DNA of 50,394 bases, from positions 1 through 50,394 of the forward strand of contig CAYQBY010000009.1 in NCBI GenBank assembly GCA_964415865.1. The letters run 5' to 3'. Position numbers and translations under genes: made by a program. This DNA is from Thiopontia sp964415865 (GTDB taxonomy: Bacteria > Pseudomonadota > Gammaproteobacteria > GCF-002020875). Shown here one piece after another: positions 1 to 7,187 of the stretch. Numbering within the stretch: position 1 is the first letter of the stretch; each line of letters begins with the position of its first letter. Below the pieces are notes generated by a model. The model ran no database searches. It was not told where the DNA came from and saw only the letters and a list, made by a program, of their open reading frames with translations.

Positions 1-2
1 TT

Positions 3-98
3 GTATATTCAGAAGGTGTATATCTAGAAGGTAATAGGAGAGGTGTTTTTATGGTACTCTTTCAGGGCAAGTTGGATATTTTGTATGTATTACAGTAG
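3..98 (+). CDS. Unrecognised short reading frame open from the window edge (partial gene or leader peptide)
   Basis: The frame is open from base 3 to a TAG at 96-98, so it may be the last 31 codons of a gene that starts before the window. Alternatively, an ATG at 51, seven bases after a strong Shine-Dalgarno (AGGAGAGG, 36-43), would make a 15-residue peptide, MVLFQGKLDILYVLQ, ending 9 bases before mntA. I do not recognise the sequence. The SD placement favours a small ORF translated just ahead of the toxin-antitoxin pair, but both readings rest on little sequence. Confidence 0.25.
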   Translation, partial: VYSEGVYLEGNRRGVFMVLFQGKLDILYVLQ

Positions 99-107
99 GT
101 TTTGGTT

Positions 108-398
108 ATGGATCGACAAAAAGCATTGAGTGTATTGAACAAGAGTAAGAAGCTGCTACACGATAAGTATGGTGTAACAAGTCTGGCGCTTTTTGGTTCT
201 ACTGTTAGAGATGAGGCGCGCTCTGATAGTGATGTCGATGTATTGATAGATTTTGATGGGCCTGCTACATCAGGACGTTATTTTGGCGTTCAGTTTTTTC
301 TTGAGGATCTTCTGGGTAATCCAGTTGATCTGGTTACTACAAAGGCATTGAGGCCAGAGCTACAACCATACATTGAGATGGAAGCTGTTTATGTCTGA
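108..398 (+). CDS. mntA: MntA-type minimal nucleotidyltransferase antitoxin
   Basis: A 96-residue MNT-fold nucleotidyltransferase. The active-site signature GSx10DxD is exact: G30-S31, then ten residues, then D42-x-D44. In characterised MntA-HepT pairs the antitoxin neutralises its partner by transferring AMP onto the tyrosine of the HepT motif. That is family knowledge; the sequence shows only the intact motif and the pairing. A TTG at 102 would add two residues, but the ATG at 108 is more natural. The 3' end overlaps hepT by 8 bases if hepT starts at 391, which implies translational coupling. The two genes are more AT-rich than the core genes that follow, as expected of an accessory module. 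Confidence 0.85.
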   Translation: MDRQKALSVLNKSKKLLHDKYGVTSLALFGSTVRDEARSDSDVDVLIDFDGPATSGRYFGVQFFLEDLLGNPVDLVTTKALRPELQPYIEMEAVYV

Positions 399-753
399 CT
401 TTTCCAGTCACAATCGTGAGTGGCGTTTTTATATATCTGACATGCTCGAGTTTGCATATAAAGCACTCTCTTATGTGGACAATTTATCTCAGGATGAATT
501 TGTTGATAGTGGTCTTACCTATGATGCAACTATTCGTAATCTTGAGCTTATAGGCGAAGCTGCAACTCATATTCCAGAAGATATCAGAGATAGTTTTTCT
601 GATATTCCATGGAGAATGATGGTTGCAACACGCAATCGTCTTATTCATGCATATTTGGGAATTGATAATGATACGGTGTGGAGCATTATCAGTGATGATC
701 TGCCTGCGCTGATTCCCATGCTTGAGCGTATACAGAGAAAAGAATCTAGCTAG
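391..753 (+). CDS. hepT: HepT-type HEPN-domain ribonuclease toxin
   Basis: A 120-residue alpha-helical HEPN protein (DUF86 family). The catalytic motif Rx4HxY is intact at R81, H86 and Y88 (RNRLIHAY). Characterised members are RNases that act on RNA or tRNA and are silenced by AMPylation of the motif tyrosine by MntA. The ATG at 391 overlaps the mntA stop and is preferred over a TTG at 373 that would add six residues. Both partners look undamaged, so the module is probably functional. Its role (plasmid or genomic-island maintenance, or phage defence) cannot be read from this window. Confidence 0.85.
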   Translation: MSDFSSHNREWRFYISDMLEFAYKALSYVDNLSQDEFVDSGLTYDATIRNLELIGEAATHIPEDIRDSFSDIPWRMMVATRNRLIHAYLGIDNDTVWSIISDDLPALIPMLERIQRKESS

Positions 754-762
754 AAGTCTCTG

Positions 763-780
763 GCTCAATTGTTGTTGAGC
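763..780 (+). terminator. Weak hairpin after hepT
   Basis: GCTCAA (763-768) and TTGAGC (775-780) form a 6-bp stem with a 6-base loop, ten bases after the hepT stop. The following sequence is U-rich but interrupted (TTTGCCGTTTT), so termination would be inefficient. Confidence 0.35.
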
Positions 781-904
781 TTTGCCGTTTTGGCATATTC
801 CTGTTTTACCCACTATTTCTCCACTTTTAGTGCACGGTTTCGTCACTTTTATCTGCTTCAATAAAGTCTCTTCGTAGGTCATCACTTGGATGACTCCTCC
901 TGTT

Positions 905-932
905 GCCCTCCTCATGCGGGGAGGGCCTTTTT
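905..932 (+). terminator. Intrinsic terminator (or attenuator) just upstream of the VIT-domain gene
   Basis: GCCCTCC (905-911) pairs perfectly with GGAGGGC (920-926), followed by a T5 tract (928-932) with a C at 927 between stem and tract. A second hairpin, GTCATC (878-883) with GATGAC (889-894), lies just upstream. The terminator ends 23 bases before the ATG at 956. I see no convincing promoter between them, so the VIT gene's own promoter may lie upstream, which would make this a leader attenuator. It may equally terminate mntA-hepT. Confidence 0.65.
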
Positions 933-955
933 AATTGACCGTTTGGGGTGTTGTT

Positions 956-3013
956 ATGAGAAGGGCTTTTCTATTGTCGGTTTTGTGGGTGGTTTTATCT
1001 GGTGCTGTAGCTGCAGCAGAGCTGGTGAGGATGAATGATGTAAAGAGTGGTGAGCTGCTGCTGAAGACGGAGAACCCGAATGAGTACAGGGTGGCGGCAA
1101 TTGTCTCCACAGATGTAGTGATAGATATAACCGGGCCGGTTGCCCGCACCAAAGTAAGGCAAAAATTCAGCAACCCTGGTGATGAGTGGGTGGAGGGGGT
1201 ATATGCCTTTCCTCTGCCGGAGACAGCAGCAGTAGATCATATGAGGATGGTGGTAGGTGAGCGGATTATTGAGGGGGTGATTCAGGAGAAGCAGCAGGCC
1301 AGAAAGAGCTATCAAAAGGCGAAGAGCCAGGGCAGGAGGGCATCGCTGGTGGAACAGGTTAGAGCTGATCTGTTTACTACCTCGGTTGCCAATATTGCCC
1401 CCAAGGGATCTGTAGAGATAGAGATTGAGTATCAGGAGCTGTTGAGCTGGGTGGATGGACAGTTCTCCATCCGTTACCCAATGGCTATTACCCCACGTTA
1501 TCTGCCCTCGGAAAATTTGCAGGATGAGAATAAGAGGGGTGATCTGGTTGAGTTGTTGCAGCTAAATAGTGGGTGGGGAGTCATGCCGGTTGCAAATATT
1601 GATGGCAATGATGCTGGTGGTCGCTCTGTCAGTGATAACCCGCCTGTCTCATTGACGGTAAATCTGAATGCCGGCTTTCCCCTGGATGAGCTCTTTAGTC
1701 GATACCACCAGGTGGTGAAGGAGACTCCACTTGGCAGTGAGGGAGAGGGGAGAAGGAGGGTTACTCTGGATAGCACGGCCCACTCTACAGAACATGACTT
1801 TGTCCTCTACTGGAAGCCGAGGGTGGCAACTGCCCCACGGGCTGCCTTTTTTACCGAGAAGGGAAATGGCACAGAGCAGCATGGACTGTTGATGGTTATG
1901 CCGCCACTTGATAGTGCTCTGGTAAAGGCCCCGCCCAGAGAGCTGACCTATGTGATCGATACATCCGGCTCCATGTCTGATGGGTCGATAGAGCAGGCGA
2001 AGGCGGCCCTGAGAAAGGCGCTGGCAAGACTTAATCCTGATGACACTTTCAATGTTGTGGAGTTCAACAGTGATGCAGACCAACTTTTTGATATTCCATG
2101 GCGGGCGACACCAGAGGCGTTACGGGTGGCTGATCTCTTTGTCTCTCGCCTTCAGGCAGATGGTGGTACCGAGATGATGAAGGCCTTGAGGCTTGCTCTT
2201 GGCAAGCAACCAAAAGGTGAGGATGGTGCTGGTCGCCTCTCTCAGGTGGTCTTTATTACCGACGGGGCAGTGGGTAATGAGGAGGAGCTGTTTCGGTATA
2301 TCAATAACCATCTCGGGGATAGACGCCTCTTTACTGTGGGTATCGGCAGTGCACCAAACAGCTATTTTATGCGCAAGTCTGCCAGCTTCGGGCGTGGCAC
2401 CTTTACCTATATTGGTGACAGTGGAGAGGTGGCCGAGAAGATGAACACTCTCTTTACCAAGATGGAGCAGGCGGTTATGACCGATATAGAGGTCAGGCTT
2501 GAGGGGGTGGAGGGTGAGGTGGTGCAGATGCTGCCAGAGAAGATACCTGATCTCTATCGTGGCGAGCCGGTGGTGATCTCAATGAAGATGAGACAGATAC
2601 CAACCAAGGCGGTGTTGAGCGGAACCCTCAATGGCAGGGAGTGGAGAAGTGAGGTCTCCCTTGCTGGTGGTGCAGAACAGGCTGGCCTGGGGGTGTTGTT
2701 TGGCAGGGGGATGATTGAGTCGTGGATGGATAAGAGGGTGGTGGGTGCGGATGAGGTGGATGTGCGTAATGCAATTATCCACCTGGCCTATCGTTACCAT
2801 CTGGTCAGCAAGTACACCAGTCTGGTAGCAGTAGATATGACCCCTACAGATAAGCTGCGTGAGCTTGAGCAGAATGAGGTGAGGATGAAACATAGCCTCT
2901 CATCCCTGAAGCTGGCAAAAACCGCAACTAGCTCAGAGATGCAGATGGCTGGTGGGGCGATGCTGTTGCTGCTCTCTCTTCTGCTGTTCCGCAGAAGAGC
3001 TGTGGTGGGGTAA
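956..3013 (+). CDS. VIT- and VWA-domain surface protein, sortase substrate (marine proteobacterial sortase target family)
   Basis: A 685-residue exported protein. It has a signal peptide (MRRAFLLSVLWVVLSGAVAAA), a VIT domain at about residues 40-165, and a von Willebrand A domain from about 330 whose MIDAS motif DTSGS starts at D335. The C-terminus has the layout of a sorting signal: the LPxTG-like stretch LAKTATS from about residue 653, a hydrophobic segment and the basic end RRR. Family members are cleaved and anchored or released by the dedicated sortase encoded next door. The sortase gene begins 8 bases after this stop, which supports a two-gene operon. The motif is degenerate, with alanine where the family usually has proline. 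The ATG at 956 is chosen because it places the signal peptide at the N-terminus; the frame itself is open from a TTG at 935. Confidence 0.85.
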   Translation: MRRAFLLSVLWVVLSGAVAAAELVRMNDVKSGELLLKTENPNEYRVAAIVSTDVVIDITGPVARTKVRQKFSNPGDEWVEGVYAFPLPETAAVDHMRMVVGERIIEGVIQEKQQARKSYQKAKSQGRRASLVEQVRADLFTTSVANIAPKGSVEIEIEYQELLSWVDGQFSIRYPMAITPRYLPSENLQDENKRGDLVELLQLNSGWGVMPVANIDGNDAGGRSVSDNPPVSLTVNLNAGFPLDELFSRYHQVVKETPLGSEGEGRRRVTLDSTAHSTEHDFVLYWKPRVATAPRAAFFTEKGNGTEQHGLLMVMPPLDSALVKAPPRELTYVIDTSGSMSDGSIEQAKAALRKALARLNPDDTFNVVEFNSDADQLFDIPWRATPEALRVADLFVSRLQADGGTEMMKALRLALGKQPKGEDGAGRLSQVVFITDGAVGNEEELFRYINNHLGDRRLFTVGIGSAPNSYFMRKSASFGRGTFTYIGDSGEVAEKMNTLFTKMEQAVMTDIEVRLEGVEGEVVQMLPEKIPDLYRGEPVVISMKMRQIPTKAVLSGTLNGREWRSEVSLAGGAEQAGLGVLFGRGMIESWMDKRVVGADEVDVRNAIIHLAYRYHLVSKYTSLVAVDMTPTDKLRELEQNEVRMKHSLSSLKLAKTATSSEMQMAGGAMLLLLSLLLFRRRAVVG

Positions 3014-3021
3014 GAGAAGAT

Positions 3022-3743
3022 ATGAGGATCCGTACTGTTGTGGCAGTTATCTCTATGGTAGTTGGTGGAGCAATGTTTGGGAGCGGTCTCTGGATTCAGG
3101 CCAAGGCGATTGTGGCACAGGGGCTACTGGAGTTTGCCTGGAGTCAGACGGTTGTATCAGGCAGGCCATTCAAGCCGTGGCCGTGGGCTGATCACTGGCC
3201 AGTGGCACGTCTGATATTTCCATCGCAGGATAAGGAGTACATAGTGTTGAGGGGGGATAGCGGCTCCTCCCTGGCCTTTGCCCCAGGATGGAATCTGCAG
3301 AGCGCTGCCCCCGGTGACAGTGGGGTTACGATGATAAGTGCCCACAGGGATACCCACTTCAGGGTTCTTGAGGGGGTAGAGGTTGGGGAGAGGATAACCT
3401 TGATCAACAGTAGGGGGAGAGGTGATCTCTACCGTGTGGTATCACTGGATGTGGTTGATTCCAGAGATGGCCAGATATTTAGTGATGATCGTTTCAGCCA
3501 GCTTTTGCTGGTTACCTGCTACCCATTTGATGCACTGGTTTCAGGTGGCCCATTACGTTATGTTGTNNNNNNNNNNNNNNNNNNNNNNNNNNNNNNNNNN
3601 NNNNNNNNNNNNNNNNNNNNNNNNNNNNNNNNNNNNNNNNNNNNNNNNNNNNNNNNNNNNNNNNNNTTACCTGCTACCCATTTGATGCACTGGTTTCAGG
3701 TGGCCCATTACGTTATGTTGTGAGGGCTGAGCACGTGATTTGA
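3022..3743 (+). CDS. Class GN-type (marine proteobacterial) sortase, split in the assembly by a gap
   Basis: A membrane-anchored cysteine transpeptidase that should process the VIT-VWA protein encoded upstream. As written, the frame runs into 100 N and emerges out of phase. When the 55-base duplication flanking the gap is collapsed (3566 joined to 3722), the gene is intact: 567 nt, 188 residues, ending at the TGA at 3741-3743. The reconstructed protein has an N-terminal membrane segment (residues 5-25), a W/P-rich stretch KPWPWADHWP, catalytic His108 (ISAHRD), Cys166 (LLVTCYPFD) and Arg179 (PLRYVVRA). All three catalytic residues are therefore present. The start ATG follows GAGAAG. I infer that the break is an assembly artefact and not a pseudogene. 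Confidence 0.85.
3512..3566 (+). repeat. 55-base direct duplication, left copy (assembly artefact)
   Basis: Identical to 3667-3721. Collapsing the two copies restores an in-frame sortase with its catalytic Arg and a normal C-terminus. A real tandem repeat would destroy the gene. Confidence 0.9.
3567..3666. other. Assembly gap: exactly 100 N
   Basis: The run of N is exactly 100 long, the usual placeholder for a gap of unknown size. The 55 bases on each side are identical, so the two contigs probably overlap by one k-mer and no sequence is missing. Confidence 0.95.
3667..3721 (+). repeat. 55-base direct duplication, right copy (assembly artefact)
   Basis: Perfect copy of 3512-3566 on the other side of the N run. 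See the sortase entry. Confidence 0.9.
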
Positions 3744-4052
3744 GGAGTGCTTAAAAAATAGGCAGTTCGCTTCTGGCTGAAAATAGTCTGGTATCTCTGT
3801 CTGAGATTATGGTTATCTACAACTTTATCCACAGGTTGTGTGGAGAAGCCTGTTTCTTTTCAAAGATCCATGGGATTACAAAATTGATCAAGAAAGCAAT
3901 TTATAAAGTGTTTATAACTTGCTGTTTTGTCATGGAGGAGTCAAATAGCTAATAAAAAAGCTCAACCTTTTTCTAACTTCTTGATTTGTCGTAAAACAAC
4001 CATTTTTTGCTTGATATCAACAATCAGGTTTTACTAATATCCACAGTTACAG
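3744..4052. other. AT-rich non-coding region with DnaA-box-like sites
   Basis: No gene is visible in these 309 bases. They contain one perfect consensus DnaA box, TTATCCACA (3825-3833), and three sites with one mismatch: TTATCTACA (3813-3821), TGTGGAGAA on the opposite strand (3839-3847) and ATATCCACA (4037-4045). There are also two GATC sites (near 3864 and 3886) and AT-rich stretches. The arrangement resembles a DnaA-binding region, such as an origin-like or titration site or a DnaA-controlled promoter. No dnaA, dnaN or gidA lies nearby. Function is inference only. Confidence 0.4.
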
Positions 4053-4322
4053 ATGAATACTGAAATGAGTAGTGAGTGGTCTCTTTACCTGCTGGAGTGT
4101 GAGAATGGTTACCTGTATGCAGGTATTTCTACCAATGTAGAGCGTCGTTTTCTGCAGCACCAGTCAGGCAAGGGGGCGAAATTCACCAGAATCAACATGC
4201 CTGTCCGGATTTTGGGGCAGAAGAGCTTTTCTGGGCGTAGTGAGGCATCGGTGGCGGAGATTGCACTGAAGCGGTTATCTCGACAGCAGAAACTTGATTG
4301 GGCAGCAGACAATCCCGGCTGA
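4053..4322 (+). CDS. GIY-YIG nuclease-domain protein (YhbQ/UPF0213-like)
   Basis: An 89-residue protein consisting of a single GIY-YIG fold. The characteristic strand-turn-strand is visible as LYLLECENGYLYAGIS, followed by the conserved helix NVERRFLQHQSGKGAKFTR. Single-domain bacterial members are implicated in DNA or RNA cleavage and repair, but their cellular role is poorly known. An internal ATG at 4065 (MSSEWS) is an alternative start; neither candidate has a clear Shine-Dalgarno. The gene stands alone between the DnaA-box region and the 4.5S RNA gene. Confidence 0.8.
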   Translation: MNTEMSSEWSLYLLECENGYLYAGISTNVERRFLQHQSGKGAKFTRINMPVRILGQKSFSGRSEASVAEIALKRLSRQQKLDWAADNPG

Positions 4323-4375
4323 ATTCAGTGGTTTCCCTAACCCCATATTTGTTATGATTGGCCGGTTCAATTAAT

Positions 4376-4487
4376 GGTCGACCGCATTGGTCCTCTCGCA
4401 ATGATATGTTGTGAACCCCGTCAGGCCCGGAAGGGAGCAGCGGCAGCAGCGGACTCATGTGCCGGGGTGTGGCTGGTGCGGGAGGCC
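4376..4487 (+). ncRNA. ffs: 4.5S RNA of the signal recognition particle (small bacterial SRP RNA)
   Basis: The conserved apical domain GTCAGGCCCGGAAGGGAGCA, with its GGAA tetraloop, and the following AGCAGC are plain. The 3' arm GTGCCGGGGTGTGGCTGG matches bacterial 4.5S RNAs. The ends close in a stem: CCGCA (4382-4386) pairs with TGCGG (4477-4481), and GGTC (4376-4379) pairs with GGCC (4484-4487) with one G-U. A T5 run at 4494-4498 may help termination. The exact 5' end is uncertain by a few bases. Its partner protein Ffh is encoded in the same window, about 32 kb away. Confidence 0.93.
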
Positions 4488-4531
4488 GCTCTATTTTTCA
4501 GCAGAGAGAATGGGTTTTAGTCGGTAACAGA

Positions 4532-6181
4532 ATGTCATATCAGGTTCTTGCTCGTAAATGGCGCCCCCGCAACTTCAGTCAGATGGTGGGGCAGGAGCAT
4601 GTATTGCAGGCGCTTATCAATGCGCTGGACCGTGATCAGCTGCACCATGCTTATCTCTTTACCGGTACTCGCGGGGTGGGTAAGACCACCATTGCCAGGA
4701 TCTTTGCAAAATCACTGAATTGTGAGACCAATGGGGTTACCTCAACACCGTGTGGTGAGTGTGATGCCTGTCGTGAGATTGATGAGGGACGGTTTGTTGA
4801 TCTGATTGAGGTCGATGCGGCATCTCGTACCAAGGTGGATGAGACTCGTGAGTTGCTGGATAACGTCCAGTATATGCCGACTAAGGGTCGCTACAAGGTC
4901 TACCTGATCGATGAGGTCCACATGTTCTCCAACCATAGCTTCAACGCTCTGTTGAAGACGCTGGAGGAGCCGCCACCACACGTCAAGTTTCTGTTGGCGA
5001 CGACTGATCCACAGAAGCTGCCGGTTACTATTCGTTCACGCTGTCTGCAGTTCAACCTGAAGCGTATCTCCGAGGAGAGGATTGAGTCTTATCTTGCTGA
5101 GTTGATGGATAAGGAGAGTGTGGCGATGGAGGGTGCGGCACTGGCACCAATTGCCAGGGCAGCCGAAGGGAGTATGCGTGATGCTTTGAGTCTGCTTGAC
5201 CAGGCGATCGCCTTTGGCGGAGGGACTCTGCGTGAGGCTGAGGTGGCTACCATGCTGGGTACCATTGAGCATCGTCAGTTATTAAGGATTGTTGAAGCTC
5301 TCTCCGGTAATGATGGAGAGATGTTGCTGCAGCAGGTAGAGGAGCTGGCCGAACAGGCTGTAGATTTTACTGCTGTGCTTGTTGAGTTAATTGCTCAGCT
5401 GCATCAGATGGCATTGATACAGATGGTTCCAAGTGTGGCAACAGATCGTGGTGTTGATGCTGAGTGGGTGGAGTTGGCCAACCAGGTTTCACCTGAGGAT
5501 CTACAACTCTTTTATCAGATTGCTCTCACGGGTCGCAAGGATATGCCGATGGCAGCCAACCCTCGCAGTGGTCTGGAGATGGTGCTGCTGCGGATGCTGG
5601 CGTTTCGTCCGGCCACAGGAGCTGCAGGAGGAGGGGATGTGGCTGGTGGCAAGTCACAGCAGTCCGCTGTTACAAAAGGTTCGGCAAAAGGGCAGAGTTC
5701 CGTGAAAGCTACTGTTCCAGCTGCAACTACAGCAGAAGTGGCAGTTAGAGATACGGCTCCAGCTGCAGAGGAGACGCAGCCAGCTATTGCTCTCTCGGCC
5801 GATGGGTGGGAGCAGGTTGTCAAGGATATTGGGGTTAAGGGTGCGGCAGGCCAGCTTGTCAGGAATAGTCTGTTCAAGGAGCAGGTTGGGGGCAAGATTG
5901 TGCTCGAGATCCCAGAGAGGAGCGAGATGTTTCTGAATGATGAGAGAAGAGAGCAGATCCGGTCTGCACTGTCTCTCTACATGAAGAGCGATATCAGGCT
6001 ATCTATCAATGTGAACAGCGGTGATTTGACTGATACGCCAGCCATGCGTGCGGAGCAGAGAGAGGAGTTTGCCCGTTCCGAGGCTGCCGAGGTGATACAG
6101 CAGGATGAGGATTTCCAGTCATTGCAGTCTGTATTTGATGGATCAATCGTCGAGGACTCAATTAGACCTGTTACAAATTAG
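4532..6181 (+). CDS. dnaX: DNA polymerase III tau (gamma/tau) subunit
   Basis: A 549-residue clamp-loader ATPase that assembles the replicative polymerase and loads the beta clamp. It opens with the family hallmark MSYQVLARKWRPRNF. It has Walker A GTRGVGKTT, a four-cysteine zinc module (CETNGVTSTPCGECDAC), Walker B LIDEVHM and the sensor/arginine-finger motif RSRC. The C-terminal part from about residue 370 is the low-complexity linker and the polymerase-binding domain. The frame is open upstream into the 4.5S RNA gene, but conservation places the start at 4532. I see no A-AAA-AAG slippery heptamer in the linker, so a programmed frameshift to gamma is not supported. It is followed by ybaB and recR in the usual order. 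Confidence 0.95.
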   Translation: MSYQVLARKWRPRNFSQMVGQEHVLQALINALDRDQLHHAYLFTGTRGVGKTTIARIFAKSLNCETNGVTSTPCGECDACREIDEGRFVDLIEVDAASRTKVDETRELLDNVQYMPTKGRYKVYLIDEVHMFSNHSFNALLKTLEEPPPHVKFLLATTDPQKLPVTIRSRCLQFNLKRISEERIESYLAELMDKESVAMEGAALAPIARAAEGSMRDALSLLDQAIAFGGGTLREAEVATMLGTIEHRQLLRIVEALSGNDGEMLLQQVEELAEQAVDFTAVLVELIAQLHQMALIQMVPSVATDRGVDAEWVELANQVSPEDLQLFYQIALTGRKDMPMAANPRSGLEMVLLRMLAFRPATGAAGGGDVAGGKSQQSAVTKGSAKGQSSVKATVPAATTAEVAVRDTAPAAEETQPAIALSADGWEQVVKDIGVKGAAGQLVRNSLFKEQVGGKIVLEIPERSEMFLNDERREQIRSALSLYMKSDIRLSINVNSGDLTDTPAMRAEQREEFARSEAAEVIQQDEDFQSLQSVFDGSIVEDSIRPVTN

Positions 6182-6238
6182 TTTATGTATTAGTTGATGT
6201 TGTTTATTTAACTTGTTGGAAAATATACGGAGTATTAA

Positions 6239-6562
6239 ATGAAAGGTGGTCTTGGTGGGCTAATGAAGCAGGCCCAAAAAATGCAGGAGGATATGCAGAA
6301 GGCGCAGGATGAGTTGGCCTCCAAGGAGGTAGAGGGGCAGTCTGGGGGTGGTCTGGTAAAGGTCACAATGACTGGTCGTCATGAGGTGCGTCGAGTAATA
6401 ATTGATGACTCTCTGGTTGGGGATGACAAGGATATGTTGGAGGATCTGGTGGCAGCTGCAGTAAATGATGCTGTGCACAAGGTTGAGGACAATAGTCGTG
6501 ACATGATGTCCGGAATGACTGCCGGGATGAATCTGCCCGCAGGCATGAAGCTGCCGTTCTGA
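6239..6562 (+). CDS. ybaB: YbaB/EbfC nucleoid-associated DNA-binding protein
   Basis: A 107-residue YbaB-family protein. It opens with the typical MKGGLGGLMKQAQKMQEDMQ helix and ends with a methionine/glycine-rich tail (GMTAGMNLPAGMKLPF). Family members are dimeric DNA-binding proteins associated with the nucleoid and probably assist RecR-linked repair. A good Shine-Dalgarno (CGGAG) lies just before the start. It sits between dnaX and recR, its standard place. Confidence 0.93.
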   Translation: MKGGLGGLMKQAQKMQEDMQKAQDELASKEVEGQSGGGLVKVTMTGRHEVRRVIIDDSLVGDDKDMLEDLVAAAVNDAVHKVEDNSRDMMSGMTAGMNLPAGMKLPF

Positions 6563-6599
6563 TTCAAATCTTCTTTAACGGATCTCTCTCTTCTATTTT

Positions 6600-7187
6600 A
6601 TGTCTCTGATTGATGAGCTGATCGATTCACTACGCTGCCTGCCTGGTGTTGGCCCAAAGTCTGCACAGCGTATGGCGTACCATCTGCTGGAGCGTGATCG
6701 TGATGGGGGCCGCAGGATTGCACACGCCATCTCGGAGGCAGTTGAACGTGTAGGGCGCTGTCGAAGTTGCCGAACCCTGAGTGAGACTGAGATCTGTGCC
6801 CAATGCTCTGATCCCAGGCGTGACGATTCACTGCTCTGCATTGTTGAGAGTCCAATGGATGTATTGGCTCTGGAGCAGAGTGCCAGTTATCGTGGGCGTT
6901 ACTTTGTGTTGATGGGGCATCTCTCTCCACTAGACGGGATAGGGCCGGAGGAGTTAGGGCTGGATATCCTGGAGAGGCGTCTTGCCTCAGGCGAGGTCAA
7001 GGAGGTTGTTCTTGCGACCAATACAACGGTTGAGGGGGAGGCGACAGCTCACTTTATAAGCGAGATGGCTCGATCCAAAGGGATCCGTTCAACCCGTATT
7101 GCACACGGTATTCCATTAGGTGGTGAGCTCGAGTATGTCGATAGTGGCACTCTTGGTCATGCCATGGCTGGACGCCAGGAGTACTGA
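6600..7187 (+). CDS. recR: Recombination mediator RecR
   Basis: A 195-residue ring-forming protein of the RecFOR pathway, which loads RecA on SSB-coated single-stranded gaps. An N-terminal helix-hairpin-helix (LPGVGPKSAQR) precedes a four-cysteine zinc finger (C54, C57, C66, C69) and a Toprim domain starting at VESPMDVLALE. Length is normal. It starts 37 bases after ybaB without an obvious Shine-Dalgarno. Its TGA abuts the stop of the convergent rsgA with no spacer at all. Confidence 0.95.
   Translation: MSLIDELIDSLRCLPGVGPKSAQRMAYHLLERDRDGGRRIAHAISEAVERVGRCRSCRTLSETEICAQCSDPRRDDSLLCIVESPMDVLALEQSASYRGRYFVLMGHLSPLDGIGPEELGLDILERRLASGEVKEVVLATNTTVEGEATAHFISEMARSKGIRSTRIAHGIPLGGELEYVDSGTLGHAMAGRQEY

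Noticed and set aside
884..901. TTGGATGACTCCTCCTG resembles the 3' end of 16S rRNA
   Set aside because: The similarity is short and gapped. There is no other rRNA sequence around it, so it is probably chance.
484..915. Open minus-strand frame of 143 codons across hepT and the following gap
   Set aside because: It is antisense to the well-supported hepT gene and has no recognisable motifs.
3512..3721. Genuine tandem duplication inside the sortase gene
   Set aside because: The copies flank a 100-N scaffold gap, are exactly 55 bases long (a common assembly k-mer), and collapse to a perfect gene.
4457..4531. N-terminal extension of dnaX by 25 residues
   Set aside because: It would be encoded by the 3' part of the 4.5S RNA gene. 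The family starts at MSYQVLARKWRP.
5640..5760. Programmed frameshift site in dnaX producing the gamma subunit
   Set aside because: I looked for an A-AAA-AAG-type slippery heptamer in the linker region and found none, only short A runs such as ACAAAAGG.
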